Shown piece after piece: positions 1 to 4,992 of a DNA stretch of 7,627 nt; position 1 is the stretch's first letter; each line of letters opens with the position of its first letter. The stretch is taken from positions 1 through 7,627 of the forward strand of contig CANJMX010000071.1 in assembly GCA_947475125.1 (NCBI GenBank). Direction: 5' to 3'. The notes beneath the pieces were generated by a model that was not told where the DNA came from, did no database searches, and worked only from the letters and a program-made list of their open reading frames with translations. Position numbers and translations under genes: made by a program. Origin of the DNA: Actinomycetota bacterium (GTDB taxonomy: Bacteria > Actinomycetota > Thermoleophilia > Miltoncostaeales > Miltoncostaeaceae).

Positions 1-2
1 CT

Positions 3-704
3 GTCGCCCAGACGACCACCACGCCTGCCGCTGCATCTGCGCCGATGAAGGTCTACGACTATCCCTACTGCGAGCTGATTCCCGACACGGTGGCAAACGG
101 AATCATCACCGAGCACGTGTTCAACACGCTCGGCTTCAACACATGCCCCTCGTCGTCGTTCAGCACGATCACCGAGCAGAATGTGGTCGATGCCTATAAC
201 GCGGCGTACCCGCCTGCAGCGGGAGCAGCCCTCTCGACGTCGGCCACCATCAACGGCCGTCGTCACTGGGTGATGGACACCATTCAGTCCACGGGCGGCG
301 TCACCGGATCATCCGACACCCTCACGGTGAATGGAATGGAGTTGGGTCTCAAGGCCCAGCTGCAGGTGGCTGTGGGCGACGCGACCGTCGGGACCGTTCC
401 CTACGTGCCGACCACCGTTTCGCGCGACACCGTGTACGTGTTCAATCGAGGGCACCGCATCTTTGAGCTGATTGCCCCGAACAAGCAGGTGTTCGTGATG
501 CAGTCGTACAGCCAGCAGGTGAGTTCCAAGCTCAGGATGAAGACCCTGCGCTACATCGGTCCGAAGGATCAGCTTGCGGCTGGCTGGAAGTACCGGTCAC
601 GGGTGCTGACCAAGAACCTCACGCTCACAGCAGCGGGAACAACTCAGATCGTGAACGACCACTTCCTGAACACGTTCCAGGTGAATCCGGCGGCGAAGCG
701 CTAG
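3..704 (+). CDS. Secreted protein of unknown function, 5'-truncated by window edge
   Basis: The frame is open to the left edge. An ATG at 45 exists, but the codons before it read VAQTTTTPAAASAP, which looks like a signal-peptide cleavage site plus linker, so the true start lies outside the window. Counting from the ATG at 45, the remaining 219 residues contain two cysteines (C9 and C34) that could form a disulfide, an early FNTLGFNTCP stretch, an RRHWVMDTI stretch near 72-80, a VYVFNRGHRIFELI stretch near 130-143, VFVMQSYSQ near 149-157, and a C-terminal GWKYRSRVL...NTFQ pattern. This order matches, from memory, a widespread family of exported bacterial proteins with motifs like 'VYNTLGLNDCP', 'RYWVMD', 'VYVMQSYSQ', 'GWxYRxRxLDEDL' and 'NTYQ'. 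No function is known to me for that family. No catalytic motif is visible. The family resemblance is fairly sure; the role is unknown. Confidence 0.8.
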   Translation, partial: VAQTTTTPAAASAPMKVYDYPYCELIPDTVANGIITEHVFNTLGFNTCPSSSFSTITEQNVVDAYNAAYPPAAGAALSTSATINGRRHWVMDTIQSTGGVTGSSDTLTVNGMELGLKAQLQVAVGDATVGTVPYVPTTVSRDTVYVFNRGHRIFELIAPNKQVFVMQSYSQQVSSKLRMKTLRYIGPKDQLAAGWKYRSRVLTKNLTLTAAGTTQIVNDHFLNTFQVNPAAKR

Positions 705-718
705 CCGACCTCTGTGCG

Positions 719-746
719 GAGCACCCGCCCTTCGGGGCGGGTGCTC
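719..746 (+). terminator. Strong hairpin after the secreted-protein gene
   Basis: Arms 719-730 and 735-746 are perfect 12-bp reverse complements (gagcacccgccc / gggcgggtgctc) around a TTCG tetraloop. It starts 15 bp after the TAG stop at 704. There is no T-run after it, so it is a high-GC, U-poor hairpin terminator candidate or an RNA 3'-end stabiliser. It is symmetric, so it could act on both strands, but the only gene ending here is the plus-strand one. Confidence 0.8.
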
Positions 747-772
747 TCCGTGGCGAACCGCGGCGAGGTTGC

Positions 773-790
773 GGAAAAGCACGCTTTTCC
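773..790. promoter_or_regulatory. A/T-rich inverted repeat upstream of the secreted hypothetical gene
   Basis: The sequence ggaaaag (773-779) pairs perfectly with cttttcc (784-790) around cacg. The innermost c/g can also pair. It stands out as an A/T-rich block in GC-rich DNA and lies 19 bp before the -10-like TAACGT at 809-814, so its right arm covers the expected -35 position. It could be an operator, or a second hairpin in the terminator region of the upstream gene. No T-run follows it. The palindrome is certain; its role is inferred. Confidence 0.4.
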
Positions 791-808
791 CGAGCGGGCC
801 CACGGGCA

Positions 809-814
809 TAACGT
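809..814 (+). promoter_or_regulatory. Candidate -10 element (TAACGT) for a leaderless start at 821
   Basis: TAACGT fits the TAnnnT actinobacterial -10 consensus. Exactly six bases (gaaccc) separate it from the ATG at 821, so transcription would begin at or next to the start codon. No Shine-Dalgarno-like sequence precedes that ATG. No convincing -35 is seen; the best-placed bases (tttccc, 786-791) fall in the 773-790 palindrome. Confidence 0.4.
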
Positions 815-815
815 G

Positions 816-838
816 AACCCATGGATCGCCATCGGGTT
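816..838. repeat. Inverted repeat over the start codon at 821
   Basis: Bases aacccatgg (816-824) pair with ccat (829-832) and gggtt (834-838), leaving a four-base loop (atcg) and one bulged C at 833. The ATG at 821-823 lies in the left arm. A transcript beginning upstream would bury the start codon, whereas one starting at 821 would keep only the four-pair AUGG/CCAU part. It could also be a DNA operator overlapping the promoter. Chance is possible given the small size. Confidence 0.3.
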
Positions 839-1726
839 TCTATAGGCGTTGTGAATGAGCTGTCCGGTACGGCCCAGCGGCCGGGACGTCGCGGGATGCA
901 CATCCCCGTCGCCCGCGTCGCAGCGGTCGCCGTCGTGGCACTGGGGCTGATGGGCGCCGCTCAGCTATCTGCGGCCGCCGTGCCCACGGCCACTCTCAGT
1001 ACAGCGGGCACTGGTGTGCGCGTGGCAGTGGCGATTACCGGTACGCCGCTCCCGCGTCGCGTGAGCGTGACGGCGGGCACCGTTACGGTGGTCCTCTCCG
1101 GCGCCAAGCGTTCATGGCGAAGCGGCGTGCTCACCGGCAGGCGGGCAAAGGTCTTTCAGGCACGCACGGGCAAGCGGATCGCGGTGCGCATGACGGTGGG
1201 TGCGCGTACCCGGTCGGCGACGGCGACCCTCGCGGCCCCGGCAACCGACCCAGCCGCGCCCACCACCCCGGGCGGGGGAGGAGCCACCACTCCGGGCGGC
1301 GGAACGGCCGCACTGCCGGGTGCGCCCAGCGGTGGCATCACGGGGCAGGCGGCCATTGACCGTTTCAGCCAGTACCTGGCTGGATCCCGCATGGTCAACG
1401 TCACCGCCTCAGCAAATCTCAGCAGCCAGTCCACCACCCGGTTCTCGTTCTGCCAGAGCGGTGCTGCATTCATCTATTACCGCGAGTCCATCGGCACTTA
1501 CACCTCAAGCGTTGAGAACGCGCAGGCCGCGTACCGGGTGACCACCGCGGCGTTCAATGCCGACAACACTCTTGGGGAGGGCCTCGTGGAGTACTCGGGG
1601 GCATCTCCCGCCAACACCTCGCTCGGGCCCTCCGGGCAGGCCATCATCCGGCTGGGATCGGGTATCGCGTGGATCAATAGTTTGAGCGCCGAGTACCAGT
1701 GGCAGACCGGTGCCGCTGGCTGCTGA
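821..1726 (+). CDS. Secreted hypothetical protein with Gly/Thr/Pro-rich linker
   Basis: The 301-residue frame has a long basic N-terminus (1-30, with RPGRRG at 20-25), a hydrophobic segment at about 31-52 and Ala-rich cleavage candidates near 51-55, so it is exported. No Tat twin-arginine motif is evident. Residues about 55-138 are a Val/Thr/Arg-rich beta-type region. Residues about 139-175 are a low-complexity linker with two TTPGGG-type repeats. Residues about 176-301 form a C-terminal domain with FSFCQSGAAFIYY and two cysteines, C211 and the final C301, a plausible disulfide. The C-terminal pattern (FxxCxSGxFxY, then YRV, then a repeated beta pattern) resembles, from memory, small exported domains seen in other bacteria, but I cannot name it. 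Start: ATG 821 is favoured by the TAACGT box six bases upstream. GTG 851 and ATG 896 are in-frame alternatives; 896 would give a more typical signal peptide but has neither a box nor a ribosome site. Function unknown. Confidence 0.75.
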   Translation: MDRHRVSIGVVNELSGTAQRPGRRGMHIPVARVAAVAVVALGLMGAAQLSAAAVPTATLSTAGTGVRVAVAITGTPLPRRVSVTAGTVTVVLSGAKRSWRSGVLTGRRAKVFQARTGKRIAVRMTVGARTRSATATLAAPATDPAAPTTPGGGGATTPGGGTAALPGAPSGGITGQAAIDRFSQYLAGSRMVNVTASANLSSQSTTRFSFCQSGAAFIYYRESIGTYTSSVENAQAAYRVTTAAFNADNTLGEGLVEYSGASPANTSLGPSGQAIIRLGSGIAWINSLSAEYQWQTGAAGC

Positions 1727-1739
1727 TGGTTTTCGTAGG

Positions 1740-1800
1740 TCAGTGCTGTGACTGCAGACCCCCATGGTCGAACCGGGCACGTGGGTTCTGGTAGCACTGA
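1740..1800. repeat. Spaced 8-bp inverted repeat before the dehydrogenase gene
   Basis: Bases tcagtgct (1740-1747) and agcactga (1793-1800) are perfect reverse complements separated by 45 bp. G-T pairs allow two more positions inward in RNA. An inner pairing agaccc / gggt(t)ct is also possible. The right arm overlaps the -10-like hexamer 1792-1797 and ends four bases before the ATG at 1804. It is either an operator pair or an end-of-transcript structure for the gene upstream. No T-run is present. Confidence 0.3.
1792..1797 (+). promoter_or_regulatory. Weak -10-like hexamer (TAGCAC) six bases before ATG 1804
   Basis: TAGCAC matches the TA of TAnnnT but lacks the final T. It sits exactly six bases (tgatgc) before the ATG, the same geometry as at 809-814 and 2827-2832. 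There is no Shine-Dalgarno sequence before the ATG. The match alone is weak; the shared spacing is the reason to list it. Confidence 0.25.
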
Positions 1801-1803
1801 TGC

Positions 1804-2592
1804 ATGACTGACCAACGTGCAATGCCCGACCTGATCCGGCTCGACGACAAGGTGGCCGTGGTCACGGGTGCGGGTCGGGGTATCGGCAGGGCCATTGCCC
1901 TGCGCCTCGCCGAGGCCGGGGCGGCGGTAATGGTGTGCGACCTCGACGGGGATCTGGCCGCAGCGGTCGCTGCCGAGGTGCGCGAGGCGGGCGGCGCGGC
2001 CGAGGCTGCGGCTGCCGACGTGGCCGATGAGCCATCGGTGCGATCACTCATCCGCGCCACCGTTGACACCCTCGGCGGTATCGACGTGCTGGTGAACAAC
2101 GCGGGGATCTTTCCCGCATGTCCGGTGCTGCAGATGGAGACCGCCGACTTTGATCGCGTCATCGCCGTGAACCTGCGGGGGGTGTTTCTGTGCACCCGTG
2201 AGGCCGCGCTCGCGATGGTTGATCAGGGGCGCGGCGGGGCCATCGTCACTGTCACGTCCATTGATGCCCTGCATCCATCGATGGTGGGCCTCGCCCACTA
2301 CGACGCCAGCAAACATGGTGCCTGGGGATTCACCAAGAATGTGGCACTCGAGCTCGCCCCTCACGGCATCCGGGTGAACGCCGTGGCTCCCGGCGGTGTG
2401 CTCACCCCGGGAGTGGAGGAGATGGGCGGGAACTCGGATGAGGCAGTCGCGGCATTCAGTGCCCGGATTCCCGAGGGCCGGATGGGCGACCCCGATGACA
2501 TCGCCAGGGCGGTGCTGTTTCTGGCATCCGGCATGTCGAGCTATATGACCGGTACCCAGATGGTGGTGGACGGAGGAGTACTGCTGGCGTAG
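1804..2592 (+). CDS. Short-chain dehydrogenase/reductase (classical SDR)
   Basis: A 262-residue NAD(P)-dependent oxidoreductase of the classical SDR family, a usual length. The cofactor motif TGAGRGIG is at 21-28. D46 at the end of the second beta strand (VMVCDLD) favours NAD(H) over NADP(H). NNAG is at 98-101. The catalytic tetrad N123, S152, Y166 and K170 is intact (YxxxK: YDASK). The VNAVAPGGV stretch after the active site and the C-terminal PDDIARAVLFLAS...YMTGTQMVVDGG pattern are typical of the FabG-like / glucose-1-dehydrogenase-like branch. Substrate cannot be read from sequence; a 3-hydroxy/3-oxo compound or polyol is possible. It is cytosolic. ATG 1804 is chosen over the in-frame ATG 1822 because a -10-like hexamer sits six bases upstream. 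Neighbours give no pathway: it is flanked by 77 bp upstream and 246 bp downstream, so it is probably transcribed alone. Confidence 0.93.
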   Translation: MTDQRAMPDLIRLDDKVAVVTGAGRGIGRAIALRLAEAGAAVMVCDLDGDLAAAVAAEVREAGGAAEAAAADVADEPSVRSLIRATVDTLGGIDVLVNNAGIFPACPVLQMETADFDRVIAVNLRGVFLCTREAALAMVDQGRGGAIVTVTSIDALHPSMVGLAHYDASKHGAWGFTKNVALELAPHGIRVNAVAPGGVLTPGVEEMGGNSDEAVAAFSARIPEGRMGDPDDIARAVLFLASGMSSYMTGTQMVVDGGVLLA

Positions 2593-2605
2593 CAAGGAGT
2601 ACTCC
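2575..2605 (+). terminator. Bulged hairpin spanning the dehydrogenase stop codon
   Basis: Outer arms ggagtac (2575-2581) and gtactcc (2599-2605) are perfect complements. Inside, tgct (2582-2585) pairs with agca (2591-2594) around ggcgt, leaving agga (2595-2598) bulged. The TAG stop lies in the loop/inner stem. The right part also contains the perfect 10-bp palindrome ggagtactcc (2596-2605). No T-run follows. It is a plausible weak terminator or 3'-end structure. Confidence 0.4.
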
Positions 2606-2643
2606 GCGGATTCCGTCACAGTTCGCGCGACCGATGCCACGGT

Positions 2644-2657
2644 GACTGACCCCCCGG
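2644..2657 (+). repeat. Isolated degenerate copy of the 17-bp repeat
   Basis: Gactgaccccccgg shares the first ten bases of the array unit exactly and then ccgg, as if three bases (acc) were lost from the centre. It lies 82 bp before the first array unit. It may be a relic or seed copy. Chance is possible in such C-rich DNA. Confidence 0.35.
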
Positions 2658-2738
2658 AGCCAGACCGAACTGGACACCGCGCCCCACCCCGCTGGGCGAT
2701 CCGACCCTCACCGCCATCCCGTGCACTTTTGTTGCAGC

Positions 2739-2816
2739 GACTGACCCCACCCGGGGACTGACCCCACCCGGGGACTGACCCCACCCGGGGACTGACCCCA
2801 CCCGGGGACTGACCCC
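2739..2816. repeat. Tandem repeat, 17-bp unit, four full copies plus a 10-bp partial
   Basis: The unit gactgaccccacccggg occurs at 2739-2755, 2756-2772, 2773-2789 and 2790-2806 with no mismatch, then gactgacccc at 2807-2816. Units abut with no spacers. Each unit boundary gives gggg-actga-cccc, and each unit centre gives cccc-accc-gggg, so two alternative four-pair GC hairpins alternate along the array. The minus strand has G-runs gggTgggg in every unit. The array ends 10 bp before the -10-like CATTAT and 22 bp before the GTG start of the next gene. Confidence 0.95.
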
Positions 2817-2826
2817 GGTTGCCGGG

Positions 2827-2832
2827 CATTAT
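2827..2832 (+). promoter_or_regulatory. Candidate -10 element (CATTAT) six bases before GTG 2839
   Basis: CATTAT differs from TATAAT-type boxes by a few bases and is the only A/T-rich hexamer here. Six bases (gcgggg) separate it from GTG 2839, giving a leaderless start. Any -35 would fall at about 2804-2809, at the end of the tandem repeat, where no TTGACA-like sequence is visible. Confidence 0.35.
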
Positions 2833-2838
2833 GCGGGG

Positions 2839-3708
2839 GTGAGCATTCCTCCGGCACCTCCGTATCCCATTGCCACCGACTTCGTGACGGTGGAGATCCG
2901 GGCCGACCGTGATCACCCTGGCGGTCGGCTGCTGCTGATGGATGGCGTAGAGGCCTCGCATGTGGATCTGGATGACCCCACGCGCATCGTGTTCGAGTAT
3001 CTCCGGCACCTCGTGGGGGTTGTTGATGCCATGTTCCCTGAGCGTGATGCGCTCGATGCCCTGCAGATCGGTGGTGGCCCGTGCACCCTGGCCCGGTATC
3101 TCGTGGCCACACGTCGACGGGCACGTGTGCGCGTGGTGGAGCGCGATGGGGGAATCGTGCAGGTGTCGCGCGACCATCTGGCACTTGATGACGTGCCCCG
3201 CCTCGATGTGACGGTGGGTGATGGCCGCGCCGCCGTACTGGCAACCGACGATGCTGCACTCGACCTGCTGGTTGTCGATGCCTTCGTGGGGCTTGTGGCT
3301 CCGCACGCCCTCTCAACCCGCGAGTTCGTGGCCCAAGTGCGCAGGGTGCTGCGCCCCGGGGGCCTGTACGCAATGAACCTCATCGACGTTGAGCCATTGG
3401 AACTCGCGCGCGCCATGGCCGCCGGCATGCTGCAGCACTTTCCCGAGGTGGCGCTCATCGCTGACCCCGCAGTGCTGGAGCACCGCACCTCGGGCAACGT
3501 GCTGCTGGTGGCAAGTGATCGGCCGCTGCCGCCCGACGCTCTGGGCAGGTCGCTGGCCCGTGACGCATCCCAGTGGGAGGCACGCACCGGTCGCGCGCTG
3601 GCGGGCATGGTGCAGGGCCATCCGCCCCTCACCGACGATGAGCCCCCCACGCATCAACTTGCCCGTCTGGCCCCCCTGTGGGGCCGGGTGAAGCAACCCC
3701 GGGGCTGA
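2839..3708 (+). CDS. Spermidine-synthase-like SAM-binding protein
   Basis: A 289-residue protein with the Rossmann methyltransferase fold of the spermidine synthase (SpeE) superfamily. Visible landmarks: DGVEASHVDLDDPTRIVFEY at 35-54 (the substrate-entry segment typical of the SpeE-like group), LQIGGGPCTLARYL at 75-88 (cofactor loop), acidic E101 in VRVVERD (ribose contact), GDGR at 127-130, and DLLVVDAFVG at 142-151, followed by the L-x-PGG-x-Y-x-x-N segment at 171-180. The usual DSSDP-type catalytic stretch of true spermidine synthases is replaced by VVDAFVG, so aminopropyl transfer is doubtful; it may be a methyltransferase-like protein of unknown substrate. Such proteins are often annotated 'spermidine synthase' or occur fused to transporter domains in Actinobacteria; here there is no membrane part. 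GTG 2839 is the start: an upstream ATG at 2831 is out of frame. No polyamine genes adjoin it. Cytosolic. Confidence 0.85.
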   Translation: MSIPPAPPYPIATDFVTVEIRADRDHPGGRLLLMDGVEASHVDLDDPTRIVFEYLRHLVGVVDAMFPERDALDALQIGGGPCTLARYLVATRRRARVRVVERDGGIVQVSRDHLALDDVPRLDVTVGDGRAAVLATDDAALDLLVVDAFVGLVAPHALSTREFVAQVRRVLRPGGLYAMNLIDVEPLELARAMAAGMLQHFPEVALIADPAVLEHRTSGNVLLVASDRPLPPDALGRSLARDASQWEARTGRALAGMVQGHPPLTDDEPPTHQLARLAPLWGRVKQPRG

Positions 3709-3720
3709 GTCGTCTCAGCC
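3703..3720. terminator. Bidirectional hairpin containing both convergent stop codons
   Basis: The sequence ggctgag (3703-3709), tcgt loop (3710-3713), ctcagcc (3714-3720) is a perfect 7-bp stem. The TGA of the plus-strand gene (3706-3708) is in the left arm, and the TGA of the minus-strand gene (complement of 3715-3717) is at the matching place in the right arm. Only six bases separate the two genes. There is no T-run on either side. A second GC palindrome (ggccggcc, 3722-3729) follows inside the minus-strand gene. Confidence 0.6.
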
Positions 3721-4992
3721 AGGCCGGCCGGCTGCGAACAACTCGGAGAGCCCGACCGGTCGCAGGCCCTTCGCCTTGAGCCCCTGCAGAATGCCGGGGA
3801 ACGCGGCAGCGGTATTGGGCTTGGTGTGCATGAGGATGATTGACCCGCGACGGGCCCCACCCACTGCACGCTGCGTGATGACCGACGCGGGTGGCGGTCC
3901 CCGCCAGTCGTTGGTGTCAACGTCCCACATCAGCACGTAGCGGTAGCCCATGGCGCCCGCGGCCGCACGCAGGCCCGACCCGTATGCACCGAAGGGCGGC
4001 CGGTAGAACGGTGCGGTGCTGTACCCGGCCAGAGCATCCCAAGGTGAATTGCGCCTGAGGTCCGACCTGCCGAATGCCTCCGTGGTACCCACGCCCGTGG
4101 TGTGCGAATAGCCGTGGCTGCACACCTCAAGCACTCCGTCGGTGATGGCGGTGCGCAGCGTGTCGCGAAAGCTCTGGTTCCACAGACCCTGGTTGATGGC
4201 GTTGAAGCAGAAGGTGATGGTGACCTTTGCAGCGCGCGCGCTGGCGATCATTCGCATGGCCTCGGAGGGTCCGTACCCGTCGTCAACGGTCACCGCCACC
4301 AGCGGCTTCTGGGTTTGGATGCGGCGCACGATGACCGTGCCGAGCCCTGGGGGCTGCACCGACCACAACACGGGCGCGCTCAGGCCGACATTTCCTGCGT
4401 CGTCCCTGCCCTCCGCCGTGACCGACACCAACCCGACGATGCGGTTGGCGCGAAGTGCGAGTGGAAGCTGGAGCACGTCGCCCGCGGTCTTCCACGCGCC
4501 GGTGGCAAGGGTGACCCCTTCCGCCCCCGGCCGCTTGACGATTGCGCGCACCTGCGAGGCGCCGCCAGGGCGGAGCGGGATTCCCGCGGTCTGCCGGTTG
4601 GGCACGGTGGGCACCGCTGGGGTGAGCACCGGCGCGGGGTTGGTGGCGTCCAGCGTGACGGAGGGCGGGGTGACCGCCACCACGGTGCCATCGGTGAGCG
4701 TGGCGTCGAGCCGGTACTCGCCATCGGGCAGAAGCTGCCCAGTACCACCGGTGCCACGACCGCCGTTCCATACGACAGTCACGGCGCCCGGGGTGGTGGC
4801 GATTGGGATGGGGGGGAGGGTGGCTTCCACGGTGCCGTCGGCGCGGGTCACCCGCACGGTGGTCGCCTGCAGCAGCGAGGTGGGCACCGTGATGGTGACG
4901 GGCGACACCGTCGCGTTGACCGCAGGCTGTGCTGTGGCCACGGTGCACGCGATGAGCGCGCATGCGGTGGTGAGTGCGAGAGCAATCTTCAT
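3715..4992 (-). CDS. Exported polysaccharide deacetylase (CE4/NodB) with Ig-like N-terminus
   Basis: The protein has 425 residues from ATG 4992. The frame is open further upstream, but translation before this ATG gives no signal peptide, whereas MKIALALTTACALIAC is an ideal export signal. LIAC (13-16) fits a lipobox, so it may be a lipoprotein anchored at C16; signal peptidase I cleavage after ATA (19-21) is the alternative. Residues about 34-105 resemble a FlgD-type Ig-like domain (VVWNG...LLPDGEYRL). About 106-215 form a second Ig-like stretch ending TAEGRDDAGNVG. The C-terminal NodB domain (about 228-420) has all five CE4 motifs: TVDDG with D237 and D238, HGYSH with metal ligands H293 and H297, RPPFG at 331-335, DVDTNDW at 357-363, and LMH with H389. 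It should remove N- or O-acetyl groups from a surface glycan or peptidoglycan. It follows two membrane glycosyltransferase genes by 76 bp. The VDDG in place of the common FDDG is a mild variant. Confidence 0.9.
   Translation of the reverse strand: MKIALALTTACALIACTVATAQPAVNATVSPVTITVPTSLLQATTVRVTRADGTVEATLPPIPIATTPGAVTVVWNGGRGTGGTGQLLPDGEYRLDATLTDGTVVAVTPPSVTLDATNPAPVLTPAVPTVPNRQTAGIPLRPGGASQVRAIVKRPGAEGVTLATGAWKTAGDVLQLPLALRANRIVGLVSVTAEGRDDAGNVGLSAPVLWSVQPPGLGTVIVRRIQTQKPLVAVTVDDGYGPSEAMRMIASARAAKVTITFCFNAINQGLWNQSFRDTLRTAITDGVLEVCSHGYSHTTGVGTTEAFGRSDLRRNSPWDALAGYSTAPFYRPPFGAYGSGLRAAAGAMGYRYVLMWDVDTNDWRGPPPASVITQRAVGGARRGSIILMHTKPNTAAAFPGILQGLKAKGLRPVGLSELFAAGRPG

Larger units (their letters stand above)
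2593..2838. other. 246-bp intergenic region with inverted repeat and tandem array
   Basis: No credible gene is seen on either strand. Besides the array at 2739-2816, it holds a 7-bp perfect inverted repeat, cagttcg (2619-2625) and cgaactg (2666-2672), spaced by 40 bp. It also holds a short gactgacccc-type sequence at 2644-2657 resembling a degenerate array unit, and a weak cgccc/gggcg hairpin (2680-2698). The long minus-strand reading frame through it is antisense to two real genes and is not believed. Confidence 0.5.

Noticed and set aside
719..790. Transposon end or attachment site at the two adjacent hairpins
   Set aside because: The two hairpins are unrelated in sequence, no target duplication or transposase/integrase is present, and both are explained by terminator or operator roles.
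1766..1800. tRNA-like T-arm (ggtcgaacc)
   Set aside because: No acceptor, D or anticodon arm can be built around it, and no matching 7-bp acceptor stem follows.
2739..2816. CRISPR-like array
   Set aside because: The 17-bp units abut directly with no unique spacers, the units are too short, and there are no cas genes in the window.
2044..3306. Long minus-strand reading frame (420 codons) containing PGWGQSPGGV-type repeats
   Set aside because: It is antisense to both the dehydrogenase and the spermidine-synthase-like gene, which have intact catalytic or cofactor motifs. Its peptide repeats are just the translated tandem DNA repeat.
2839..3708. True spermidine synthase (speE)
   Set aside because: The catalytic DSSDP-type stretch is not present and no polyamine pathway genes adjoin it, so the symbol is not assigned.
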